A stretch of DNA of 64,000 nt from Daphnia carinata. Lineage: Eukaryota; Arthropoda; Branchiopoda; Diplostraca; Daphniidae. Shown here piece by piece: positions 19,231-29,898 of this stretch; position 1 is the stretch's first letter; each line of letters begins with the position of its first letter. The position numbers and the translations under genes are program-made. The stretch covers positions 7,118,446-7,182,445 of the forward strand of contig NC_081338.1 in assembly GCF_022539665.2 (NCBI RefSeq). The letters are read 5' to 3'. Under the pieces are notes generated by a model, which did no database searches, had not been told where the DNA came from, and worked only from the letters and a program-made list of their open reading frames with translations.

Positions 19231-22200
19231 TTACATCTGTGTACTTTTAACATCTAGCAGTACATCTTCAATGAAATATTCATTAAGGTTAGATGCAACC
19301 TATAAATCTAATAATGTAAAAGCTCAGGATTATATCTTAAAACCTTATCGTCGTTCATAAATGGTGGTACAAGTACGTTCACATCCGGTACCCCCATATT
19401 GAACTGCAACGCATTCCAGTAAGGATTATGCGCTTTAATCACGGTACGAATAGTACACACTGATGTGGCATGTAGTCGATAATAGATTTCCCCTGGCATA
19501 CCAATTGGCTCTCCCAGAAGAGCCTGAACACAGCTTTTTATTCGGTTTATGCCGGAGTTAGTTACTAGAGAATTTTCGAAAGTCACAGACAATCGACCTC
19601 CAGCTAGTGACGTTAGCAGGTGTATGATTTGACCGAAACATTCCGCTGAAATATTTCCTATGAAGTTAAAATTTAAAAAATACAAAGTTCTAACACAAAA
19701 GCTTACGAACTGTACTACCTGATTGATCTGCTGCAATAACGATTAACTGGGGTCCAAACTGATAAGCAATGGGCAACAGTACTCGAAAAAAACTTGAAAA
19801 TATTTCTGCGTCACCGCAATTAGTCTATGGCAGAAGATAAAAACTGACAGTAAAATTGTGTGGCCTTGAGCGTTTGCACATTTAGAACCTGCAAACTAAT
19901 ATTAACGATGTATCTTTTTGAATCGTTCAGCCCCATAAGTTCCACATCATCCACAGCAAATGGGGAATACAGCGATGCGCATAAGATGCGAACATCTTCT
20001 TGAAATGCTCTTTGTATTTCAACGTCGGGGTGATTCCTCATATCGATAAACATTACGCTAAAAGATGTTAAAAGGAAGTTAAGTTGCCGTACTTTTTTTT
20101 AAAGTTCATTCGATTAGTTTTCTCTACTTTAGTAAAAAACTTACTTTTTGGTGACGCGACTATCGATTGCATATTTCAAAGTTTTAATCAAATTTTCGGA
20201 AGAGTTATCCATAATTGCAATGCCACTACGGCATGTTCCATCAAGGATGCTACCTATCAACTTAAATACAAAATTACAATAAACAAATTAAGATGGGGTA
20301 TTTAAAACAGCACAAATCGTATCATACGTTACTAAACGTTCCCGATGTTTCTTCCGCAATCGAGATTTCGGATCGTTCCTAAATAATTTTGAATCGTCAA
20401 ATGTTCATGCAAAGTAATAACATACAATAGATATACTGACTGTTTGCATCATGTGGCAACGCTGAATAATTTCTAACTGTGTGACTATAGGCTCTGCTGG
20501 GTTTGTACTAAAGCCAACGCGATTTGGCTGGGTGTCCAAGCAGGTACCTAAAAAACAGTTAACTATATAAACCAACGTATTAAAAACATGCTTGATATGT
20601 ACATACTTGCAATTAAATCATCTAGCTGCGCATCTAGCTCTGCTGCAACTTTTGGATCCTGCGCAGGACAAATATCACGAGTAGCATACGTTTCTGGCTT
20701 TTCATCGCTGCCAACGAATTCTATGCGCGGCCAGAATTTGTCTTCAGGAAGATTCATTGGATCTTTTATTTCTTGTACGTTGAATTCTTCTAAATGTTGA
20801 AGACAATTCCAATGACGGCGAAGGACGTACATCGCACTCATAATTGCCTGTTGGGCACTTAATAAGGCAAGCATTGACATACGACTAACACGTACAACAG
20901 CTCACGGCGTAAAAAGTTATCGAAATACCTTTTCTTAGGTGCGTCTAAGTTCTGTATAAAAGGAGCGGGATCGCCTAGCAAGGTTCGCAAGGTTAGGGCG
21001 GCACCTTCCGACAACGATTTTAAGCAATATCCTCCCTGGAAACGATTTTCGTTGCATTATCGAACCACGAATTTTGTAAATGAAACTTTGAACACTATCC
21101 TATTACGTACTTCAAGGACAACGGCAAGTCGACCATTTGCAAGGCCCATTAGCGAATTTGTGAAATGGCTGTAACATGCAGGTGTTACTTCCATCTCGCC
21201 CTGGAATCGATAAATTCCGAAATTTAGTAATGACAGGTATGAAACAAAAAATTAGGATGCCGAAAAATGCACCAAATTACTTCAGGGCATCCGAGTGCCG
21301 CATCGTACCCAGCACTCACGATAACTAGTTCGGGGTTAAACTGCGTGAAAACATGCAAAAGAAAATCAGAATATTTACTCACAATCAAGCCTCGAATTAG
21401 TAGTAAGCTAGTAGCGGCACCTCATACGCGATTGGCAATATCAACTGGTGAAATATGGCCATGTAATCGCTGTTGCCCATTTTAATTTCGTTCATCGGGA
21501 TATTGATGTTATATCCTAGTCCAGCACCACGACCGATGTTATGATAGTCGGACTCACGGAGGTGAGGCCAAAACGCACCGTTTTGGTAGCCGTGGATTGA
21601 AAAATACAAGACTCTGCACTCAAAACCCATCTTATTTACACTCTTAACCTACTTCAACAGGTGATTATTACCTTGGATCGTCATAAAACATCTGCTGCGT
21701 GGCCTGTCCGTGATGAATATCCCAATCTACAATTAGTATCCTTTTAAGGCCTTGATTGTCGAGCGCATATTGGGCAGCAATTGCCACATTATTGTAGAAA
21801 CAATAACCACAATATTCACTCTTCATGGCGTGATGACCTGGTGGTCTATTTTCAATGCTATGGTTTAAATGTGCGGAAACGAATGTTTCAGTAATATACC
21901 TTATAACGGCCATTCCGTTTTTTATTTTCCCATCTAATATGTTAGACACCAGTTCAACTGTTGATCCAGCAGCTAATAATGACAAATCATAGGTGCTCTA
22001 TATATCATTAAAACAAAAAAGTCTAAATTAAAGACAAGCATTTCAACTTTTAGGTTAAAGTTACAGAGAAGCAAGCCTACCGGGTGAATGTACAAAAAAT
22101 CATATTTCGAACTCAATTGTTCCAATGCTTCCTCATCAGAAAAGCCTGCTGTATTTTTAAGAATACTAATCATTTCAGGTGTGTGCACCATCAGTAATTC

Positions 22201-22470
22201 CTCTTTGGTAGCTGCTCTTGGTTTAATATATATGCATCTGTTCAGAAGTTGCAGTTCTTCACACCTTAATGAATAGTTTAGAACATTAATGATTTTAGAA
22301 TCACAAAATATATGCAATTACTGAACAAAACATTAAACAGTAGGACTGCACAGTAGTATACATTACCTTCTTAGTATGCTAGTAAATCTTTCAGGTTTTT
22401 CATTGTAGTTCAAATCCCATAGGCACTTGTGTTCAACCATTCGGTTGTCGTAAGTAATTCCTGTAGTCAT
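19231..22470 (-). CDS. HDAC10: Class IIb histone deacetylase, HDAC10 type
   Basis: Sixteen exons join in frame to 735 residues. The first ~350 form a complete deacetylase domain: RPPGHHA (catalytic His pair), CFYNNVAIAA, VDWDIHHGQ and SAGYDA (zinc ligands), and EGGYCLKSL (catalytic Tyr). A second domain follows (LDGTCRSGIA, VMFIDMRNHP, VLLPIAYQFGPQLIVIA, LAGGRLSVTFE) in which the zinc and His residues are missing. It matches the pseudo-deacetylase half of vertebrate HDAC10 rather than the active second domain of HDAC6, and no ubiquitin-binding zinc finger is present. The L6-loop ALGCPEGEM has Glu at the HDAC10 gatekeeper position that favours acetylpolyamines such as N8-acetylspermidine. The PECE insert of vertebrate HDAC10 is absent (LWDLNYNEKPERF). 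If the final donor at 19342-19343 is skipped, translation ends at 19308 instead. Confidence 0.9.
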
Positions 22471-23758
22471 TTTTGGGGGTCTGCTGAATGTGGAGCTCCA
22501 GATTATTTTCTGTAAATTAGATTTTTTCATTGAATTTTCAGGGTAGAAAATCATTAATCTCTATCAAGGCACAATAGTTTGTTTCCATTTTTAAGGCTGA
22601 GACCGTACACAGTTTTGTTTTTCTCTACTTCTTTCAGAAGTACGAGCTGTAAGATCATCTTAACAGCTTTAGCTTTCCTAGCAGACATTTATTGTAATAT
22701 ATGCTTTACTACATCAGCCAGAATTGCTTTCATATTTGGCTTCCTTCAAGTACAACATTTTCACAGAAATCTAACCCTTTGATTCTACTTAAAGCTTTAA
22801 GCAAAAACTTAGAAGACACGATTACAAAATTAAGTTACGTGAATAATGGAAATACAATGACGGTGTGGCTCTTACTTTGGTACAGCTGTAATTACAAGCA
22901 ATTTTATGGAAAATGACTGTAATGTTGTTTACGCTGTCACACGAATGTGATGACATGTGGTTTGGCTATTTCTTTTAAACGCCATCTTGGGGTAAAAAAT
23001 GAAAGTGCTAGCGCACGATAATGGGTAAATCGACTTTCGAATTGTTAACTTCGTTTATTTTCATCCAAATTGGTTAGTTTCGTAAAATCGTTGCTCCATG
23101 TTGTAGCCACCAGTTGTTATTGTCCACTTCATATCGTTGGCTTACTATGTGCTATTAAATATCGCTTATAATTGGTTTTCATTTTTGATTAAATAGCAAA
23201 GTACACGAAAAAAAATTCGCCATCTGTCATCCTACCACCATAAAAAGAGTCCATTCCGCAAAAGAGGATTTTATCGTAATGCGAGTTGGGTCGCCACTAT
23301 CGGCTGAGAAGAATTTAAATGCCAATAGTTACCAGCGAAAATGCGAGATGTAGCTCTTTAACAATGCTGATTTATTTCTCCACTTTTCTTCTCCCACCAC
23401 CGACCTAATCTAGCAAGTGGATACCAATTCAGTTCCTTAAGGACGTTGATTTCAGATTAAATCTAGGTATGGTTACGAAATACCCCTCCACGATAGAGAA
23501 GATAAAATGTACCATCTTTTCAGTTCCTACGTTGCTCAGCATTTGTGCTTTCCTACAATTTCGACCTTTCTTTGCTTCTTCCAGACAGAAGTAATACATT
23601 GGGGAAAAATAGAAAAACATTGTGATATACTTTATCGAACTTCAGGGTTTCTCGAACGTTACTCCAACGCAGCTTTGCCGTGAAGCACGTAGTGTCATAT
23701 CAGGGGGGCGTTTGCTTAGGCTGAATGTTATTAGTTAGTAGAAAGACTTTGATTCCTC
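22471..23758. other. Intergenic between divergent genes
   Basis: This lies between the start of the HDAC10-like gene (minus) and the first dehydrogenase (plus), so both promoters should lie here. ORFs of 60-75 codons show no family. An in-frame ATG at 22554 would extend the deacetylase by 28 residues, but MTTGITYDNRM at 22470 fits the family start. Confidence 0.4.
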
Positions 23759-25103
23759 ATGATAACCATGTACGATCACCACACGAGGATTTTTAGGATT
23801 GTGAATTGGGATCTTTTCCCAGCAATCATCTGGTTTAATTTAGCATATTTTGTTGCTAATTATTCATCGATTTGTTCAATTCTGATGGTTGCAGCTGGAT
23901 TTTCACAATTGGTTCGCGTCTACTACGACTCTCTTTCCGTAAAACAAATTACTTGTACATCTTTGTTATGCAATCAATTACCTAGTTAACAATTGTAACG
24001 CTTTCAGATCACACCAAGAGGGAAAGGAGTTGTAATCACTGGATGCGACTCTGGTTTCGGACATCAGCTAGCAGAAAAGTTACATTCTATGAATTTCCAC
24101 GTCTACGCTTGCTGCTTGGATGAAAAAAGCAAAGGATCGTTGATTCTGCATAACATAGGCAAACTTACCGGTAGGCTGCACGTCATTCACATGGACGTTA
24201 ACAGCCAGAAAGATGTGGACAACGCTCGTGATTATGTGGAAAACTGTCTTCCGGAAAGTGGTCTGTGGGCTATCGTTAACAATGCCGACCGCTACGATGT
24301 TGGATTTTTGGAATGGCTTCCAGTTGAAACCTACGAAACAGTAAACATAATTATATTTCCTAATTTCATTAGTCCTCGTTTACAGTCATGAGGTGCTTGT
24401 TCTTCTTTTTACTTGACAAAAGTGCGTTTTTCAATGACATTTTCAGCTCGCGTCAGTGAATTTGTTTGGTGCCATCCGAGTGACGAAAGCTTTTTTACCG
24501 CTGATCCGCCAAAGCCAAGGAAGAATAGTTAATGTTTCTTCCATCCTGGGTCGCGTGGCAGCTCCTTTCCTGGGAGCTTACTGTATTACGAAACACGGAA
24601 TTAATGCATTCTCCGATGTCCTTCGGCTCGAGATGAAACCTTTCAACGTTCACGTTAGTACCGTTGAGCCAGGCAATTACCTCTCGTCCGCCAACAACAA
24701 TTCCTGCAAAGACGACTTGATTATTATGGCTAGACATATGTGGAACAAATTAGACGGTTCTCTTCAGAAAGACTACGAAAGAGATAGTTTAGAGAGACAA
24801 CTTCGAATCGGTGAATTGCTTCTGGAACTATCGGTAAGTAACACTTGAATACTATTGTTCTATCTGAAAGTCTTCATCTTGATACCTTTTTTTTGCTATT
24901 TCACGAATCAATAGAAACGAAACGGCAGTTTTGTTATCAACGCGATGATTGAAGCGCTTTACAGAGCACATCCCAAAAACCGCTATTTGGAAACCTCGCT
25001 GTTCGACAAGTTCTTGACTATTATGATTTATTTCTTGCCTACCTCCTTGATTGACCGGCTGAGAGTCATGTTCCACGCTAACTTACTAAGTGATATTCGT
25101 TAG
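23759..25103 (+). CDS. Short-chain dehydrogenase, tandem copy 1 (SDR9C/retinol-dehydrogenase-like)
   Basis: Four exons (23759-23938, 24008-24340, 24447-24833, 24915-25103) give 362 residues. The first exon encodes an N-terminal hydrophobic segment (FPAIIWFNLAYFVANYSSICSI region), as in membrane-anchored enzymes of the retinol dehydrogenase/17-beta-HSD/BDH1 group. The Rossmann motif is TGCDSGFG, followed by DVNSQKDV; the catalytic Ser is in NVSSILGR and the Tyr-x3-Lys is YCITK. The usual NNAG is NNAD here (IVNNADRY), unlike the two neighbours. Substrate (retinoid, steroid or hydroxy acid) cannot be told from sequence. Exon sizes 333, 387 and 189 are the same as in copy 3, showing tandem duplication. 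Confidence 0.9.
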
Positions 25104-25312
25104 GGCTTGCATCTTATCTTACTTGTTAATTCTGTGAAAAAAAAATAGCAATAGTTCCTTTGTGTGCTCTTCCCCATTTAGAGATGCCAATTGCAATTTC
25201 TTCCGTGTAAGCAATTTCCATTCCTATTGATTGGATCGTAAAGATTTTTGTTCTCTGTTCAATAATTCAGATTTTGTTAAGATGGAAAACAGTTCTGCTA
25301 CAAAATTAATGC

Positions 25313-25318
25313 AATAAA
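25313..25318 (+). promoter_or_regulatory. Polyadenylation signal AATAAA (dehydrogenase copy 1)
   Basis: A canonical hexamer 210 bases after the stop of copy 1 and 500 bases before copy 2, in sense orientation. Confidence 0.5.
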
Positions 25319-25817
25319 GGCAATACATATAGATTCAGTACCTGTAGAAAAGGAATTCGTTGAAAGAACGGTAATTTTGTAGGATAGAAAACATTTTTTT
25401 TTTACCTTAAAACATCCTGTTGGCTTTAGCTAGACGAACATAGAAGGTTCGATATCATTTTAAAAAAAATTATTTGACGTTTGTCGATGTCAAAAGTTGT
25501 AATAAAGTTCAGGTTTTTCATGGAAAAGGAGAACTGTTCCTGGAATTTTTGCACATGTAACCTATCGCAAAAATTTTATAAGATTAAAAAGATGTACCAT
25601 ATGGCGTAACAAGGACTTCCGGGTAATTTCGTCATAGTATTAACCTACTAATACGATGCAAGTAAAATGACGTGTACACCTATGACATGAGGTCCATAAA
25701 TAGCAAAGAAATTGCCGAAAAGGGTTCACAATAGTTTGGGTTCTCCATCGGGTTAATACAGATATTCATCCGGTGCCCTGAAGAGTTCCCCGACATATTA
25801 CGGACCACAGAAAGAAA
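25319..25817 (+). other. Spacer between dehydrogenase copies 1 and 2
   Basis: No coding region or recognisable element was seen; it presumably contains the promoter of copy 2. Confidence 0.4.
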
Positions 25818-27139
25818 ATGTTGCTTATTAAATTTCTTCAATGGCAGTTTTCACCAGCAGTCATTTGTTTTAATGTCGCTTACATAATGGCAGATAGTTC
25901 TGCCCTTATGTGCATTTTTTTAGCGGAGTTGCTTTGGCACAGTTGATCCACAGCTTCTACTGTTTCATATCTGTAAATCAACGATACTTTTATTTAAAAA
26001 TTTCCCTCATTTCTTAATGGACAACTTTTTGCTCGTAGATTTCGCCTAGGGATCGGGCTGTACTCATCACCGGGTGTGACTCTGGCTTTGGTCATCTACT
26101 AGCCGAGAGATTACACGCTATGGAATTCACCGTCTTCGCCTGTTGCCTACAACATGAGAAAAGCGACACTGCATTAGGTCTACTCAAACTTGGTGCACAA
26201 ACGGGACGGATGCATGTCATAAGAATGGACGTTACAAGCCAAGAAGATGTAGATAAAGCCCTCAGATTTGTAGAGATGCGTCTCCCGAAAAAAGGTCTTT
26301 GGGGCATCGTTAATAACGCTGGACGATACAGGGCAGGATATCTCGAATGGCTCTCTATGGAAACTCATGAAACGGTACTAACACACGCTTCCATTTTTTC
26401 ACGAAACAGCCAATCCTTGTTTACTTAAAAAAAAAAAAAAAAAAAAAAAAACATTTATTAGTTCAGGTATCATCGGTGAACGTGCTGGGCGTTATGCGTG
26501 TAACGAAAGCTTTTTTACCACTCATCAGCAAGAGCCAAGGAAGGATAGTTAACGTTTCGTCAATTCTGGGCCGTGTGGCAGATCCGTTTCTAGGTGCCTA
26601 TTGTATAAGCAAATTCGCCCTTGAGGCCTTCTCCGAAATCCTTCGCTTTCAGATGGTGCCTTTTAAAGTGAAGGTGAACACCATCGAGCCGGGCAACTTC
26701 TTGGCGGCCGTCAATATTACTGCTGGCATAGAGAGTTTAAATGCCACGACTCGTTCAGCCTGGGATCAATTGGATGAACCTGTACAAAAAGATTACGGGA
26801 AGAGTAGTCTAGAACGACAGCTTCGCATTGGTGAAATACTTCTAGCTTTATCAGTATAATCTTAAAATATCCCTCTACTTTCTCTTTAAACATCAACAAA
26901 AATTTTATTCTTTACAGGACAGAGATATCAGTTGTGTTATCAATGCCATGTCGGATGCCCTCGTTCGATTACATCCCAAAAAACGATACTTAGAAGCCAC
27001 TCGATTTGACAAGACGCTTGCTTGCTGTGTTCGGTATTTACCTACCATGATAACCAATCGCCTGAGACTCTCAATTCACAACCAGCTGCTCAATTTCTAC
27101 GGTACAGTTTTTTTTTTGTTCCGAAACTACATACACTAA
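25818..27139 (+). pseudogene. Short-chain dehydrogenase, tandem copy 2, frameshifted in exon 1
   Basis: Exons 25818-25972, 26039-26374, 26467-26853 and 26918-27139 line up with the neighbours. TGCDSGFG, IVNNAGRY, NVSSILGR and YCISK are all intact, so exons 2-4 encode a full catalytic core. Exon 1 is 155 bases where phase demands 156. Near the T7 run at 25916-25922 the frame changes from ..LMCIFL to SGVALAQLIHSFYCFIS. A single missing base explains this. The cause may be a real null mutation, a homopolymer sequencing error, or an unrecognised start downstream. The last exon also runs on to a stop at 27137-27139, some residues past the neighbours' end. A 25-A run sits in the second intron. Confidence 0.75.
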
Positions 27140-27507
27140 AAGTAAAAAAAAATGCAACTTAAAATAGGAGAGGGGTACTAGATTTCATTGAGCCACATTA
27201 GAACCATCGAGAGCATCCCAGACAATGCTTCTAGCAACACATTTGTGTTTCGATTAGATAAAGACAAATGGAAGAAGTTCGTGGAAAGGTGTGATTAACA
27301 CTCGAGGGAGGCTACTGGTTTTCGGAAATCTCACAGAAACCCAATTGACGGATCGGAATGGTATCGAAGTCGATTTCTGAGGAATCTTCGATAAAACGTT
27401 GAAGATAAAAGTACCAAACGCATTTCGACTGTTGTAAAACGTTATTGAAACGCCATTAAACTTATGTATGTTGTTTCATATGTATAAATGTATACACAGA
27501 AACTGCA
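27140..27507 (+). other. Spacer between dehydrogenase copies 2 and 3
   Basis: Nothing recognisable beyond an AT-rich stretch before copy 3; presumed promoter. Confidence 0.4.
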
Positions 27508-28876
27508 TTGGGAGAAAGTTTCGATTTGTGTTTAACCATGCAAGACGTTAGAACATCTCTCCGGCCAACATTTGAAGAGAGTAAAATGGGTTTTATGAAA
27601 GTTCTCAAGTGGCAATTTTTACCCGCAGTGGTCTGTTTCAATTTGGCTTATTTGATTTCTTACGTATTTCCCTTTTGGTGTTTTATTTTGATCGTGAGTG
27701 GGTTAGCCCAGGTGATCTACGGTTACTACAATTCCATGTCCGTAAGTACAATGAACTTAACTGTCTGTCCTGTCTTTTAAATGCGTAATATACGTAATAG
27801 GTTTTTCTGACCTGATTTTTGTTTTGTTTAACTGTTGATGGTAGATATCTCCGCAAGGCCGTGGTGTGCTGATTACCGGATGCGACTCCGGCTTTGGACA
27901 TCAGTTGGCAGAGAAGTTGCATTCAATGGATTTTACTGTCTTTGCTGGTTGCGTAGATGAAAAGAGTTACGGCGCATTAGGCCTGCAAAGCATAGGGAAT
28001 GAAACTGGAAGATTGCATGTTCTGAAATTGGATGTTACCAGTAACGAAGATGTTAACAAAGCGCGTGAATATGTCGAAAATCATCTTCCGGCGTTGGGTA
28101 TGTGGGCCATTGTCAATAATGCCGGCCGCTACATTGTTGGTTTTCTCGAATGGCTCGCCATGGAAGATTATAACAAAGTATTCTAATTTTCTAAGAAAAT
28201 ACAGAATACTGCATAATCTTCTGGCGTTATAATATTTAGGTTGCAGCAGTTAATTTGTTCGGCGCTATCCGTGTGACGAAAGCATTTTTACCACTTATTC
28301 GCAAAAGTCAAGGACGGATTGTTAACGTCTCTTCCATCCTGGGTCGTATTCCAGACCCATTTTTGGGTGCTTACAGCATCACGAAATTCGCACTCGAAGC
28401 TTATTCGGACATTCTTCGTATTGAAATGATCCCGTTCAATGTGAAAGTCAGCATGATTGAACCGGGTAACTTTTTGGCTGCAACAAATGTTCTTTCTGGA
28501 AAGGAAGGTCTGATTGCAATGGCCAATGACTCGTGGAACAGACTGGATGAGTCCATCAAGAAAGACTATGGAAAAGAGACGTTCGACAGGCAGATGCGTA
28601 TAGTAGAAATTCTGATGAAACTCTCGGTAATATCTTTTATGTTACATGCATGCATCTTTGAAATGTTACCTTTTTTCTTGTTCACAGGAAAGAGATAGTG
28701 GATCCGTCATTTCGGCTATGACAGATGCTGTGTATCGCGAATATCCCAAGAATCGCTATTTGGAAGCCACGTTGATGGATAAAGCTATGGCCTATTGTAT
28801 CCAATTTTTGCCTACATCGTGGAGTGACAGTCTGAGATTAGGATTCCAAAAACAGTTAATCAATTTGTACCGCTAA
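27508..28876 (+). CDS. Short-chain dehydrogenase, tandem copy 3 (SDR9C/retinol-dehydrogenase-like)
   Basis: Exons 27508-27741, 27845-28177, 28240-28626 and 28688-28876 encode 380 residues. An N-terminal membrane segment (PAVVCFNLAYLISYVFPFWC) precedes the NAD(P)-binding TGCDSGFG. DVTSNEDV, the canonical NNAG (IVNNAGRY), catalytic Ser (NVSSILGR) and YSITK follow. All active-site residues are present, so this is the best preserved copy. The C-terminal part, rich in basic and aromatic residues (YPKNRYLEATLMDKAMAYC), matches copies 1 and 2. An alternative ATG at 27538 would drop ten residues. An AATAAA lies at 28994-28999. Confidence 0.93.
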
Positions 28877-28993
28877 GACACCGTCCCTTAAATTTCATTT
28901 AATAAGGAAACTGTCGGGCGCATTCGTAGATTCAATTTCTACAAAAAAAATGTGTTAGCTCTGATTCATTTATTTTTGCATATAGAAACTGAA

Positions 28994-28999
28994 AATAAA
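28994..28999 (+). promoter_or_regulatory. Polyadenylation signal AATAAA (dehydrogenase copy 3)
   Basis: A sense-strand hexamer 118 bases past the stop codon. Confidence 0.55.
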
Positions 29000-29898
29000 A
29001 GGTAAAGCAATTAAAACTCACCTGCTGTGACTCGTCGTTGCTCCTTTCCTGGAAAATTTTGGTGTCCATAATGCCCGCTCACTTATGGTTAAGTTGTTGC
29101 TTTACCTTTCGAACTTAGCAGCTCTAGAGTTCACTGAGATGACCCTGTTCAAGCCTGCTTTTGTGGAAACATTCATTAATAACACGCCAGGGAATATGTA
29201 ACTGCTTTTGAAACTTTAACAAGTTGGAGTTTCAAAAAACAGAAGAAAATGTTCAAATATCACATCTTACTTAGATTACATAAAATGCCACATAATTATG
29301 TTGGATCAACTTCATCTACCACGTCACAACTAGACAGACCCCTGCTTGATTCTAGGAAATGGCTGCAACCTAATATGGGCACCCAGAGTTGCCAATTACT
29401 TTTCGGTCGAAATCCCGAAATCCCCCCTCAAAAAAACCGAAACGACCCGATTGCCAAATTTTCTCCAAAAACCCCGGGAAAAAGCAAAAAAAAACACTAG
29501 TTGCAGGGATTGTCATGATTGACTCCAATGGGGGTTAATATCTTAGAAATAACGCACTGGTGACGCAAAAAATACCTATGTTTAACCTCAAGGACCAATA
29601 ACCAACTAGTGTACATACTGGTTTAGCATAGCCATTTTCTGAGTGTGAAAGTTTTATTGTTGCGAAAGACAATGTTGAAAATCAGCAAATTGTGTCATTT
29701 GGTCAACTGCAACTATCGTTTTGGTCACCTAACCAAAGAAACCCACATTGGTTACTCAGTCTTTGAGATTCTCCGAAGCTCATAGGACGCTTTCGTCGAT
29801 TGCCTACAATTTAAACGGTAAATTTAATAAATAAAATATTCTAATCAAAATTGTGATTGTGGACTACTAAAAGAGCAATTCGATTGGTGAGGGATACA
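29000..29898 (+). other. Intergenic upstream of prolyl 4-hydroxylase
   Basis: No gene was identified. A C- and A-rich stretch at about 29410-29480 gives a short ORF (29249-29500) without family features. Promoter and 5' UTR of the downstream gene are presumed. Confidence 0.4.

Noticed and set aside
19231-22470. HDAC6 as identity for the deacetylase gene
   Set aside because: The second domain lacks all catalytic residues and there is no C-terminal ubiquitin-binding zinc finger, which fits HDAC10 better.
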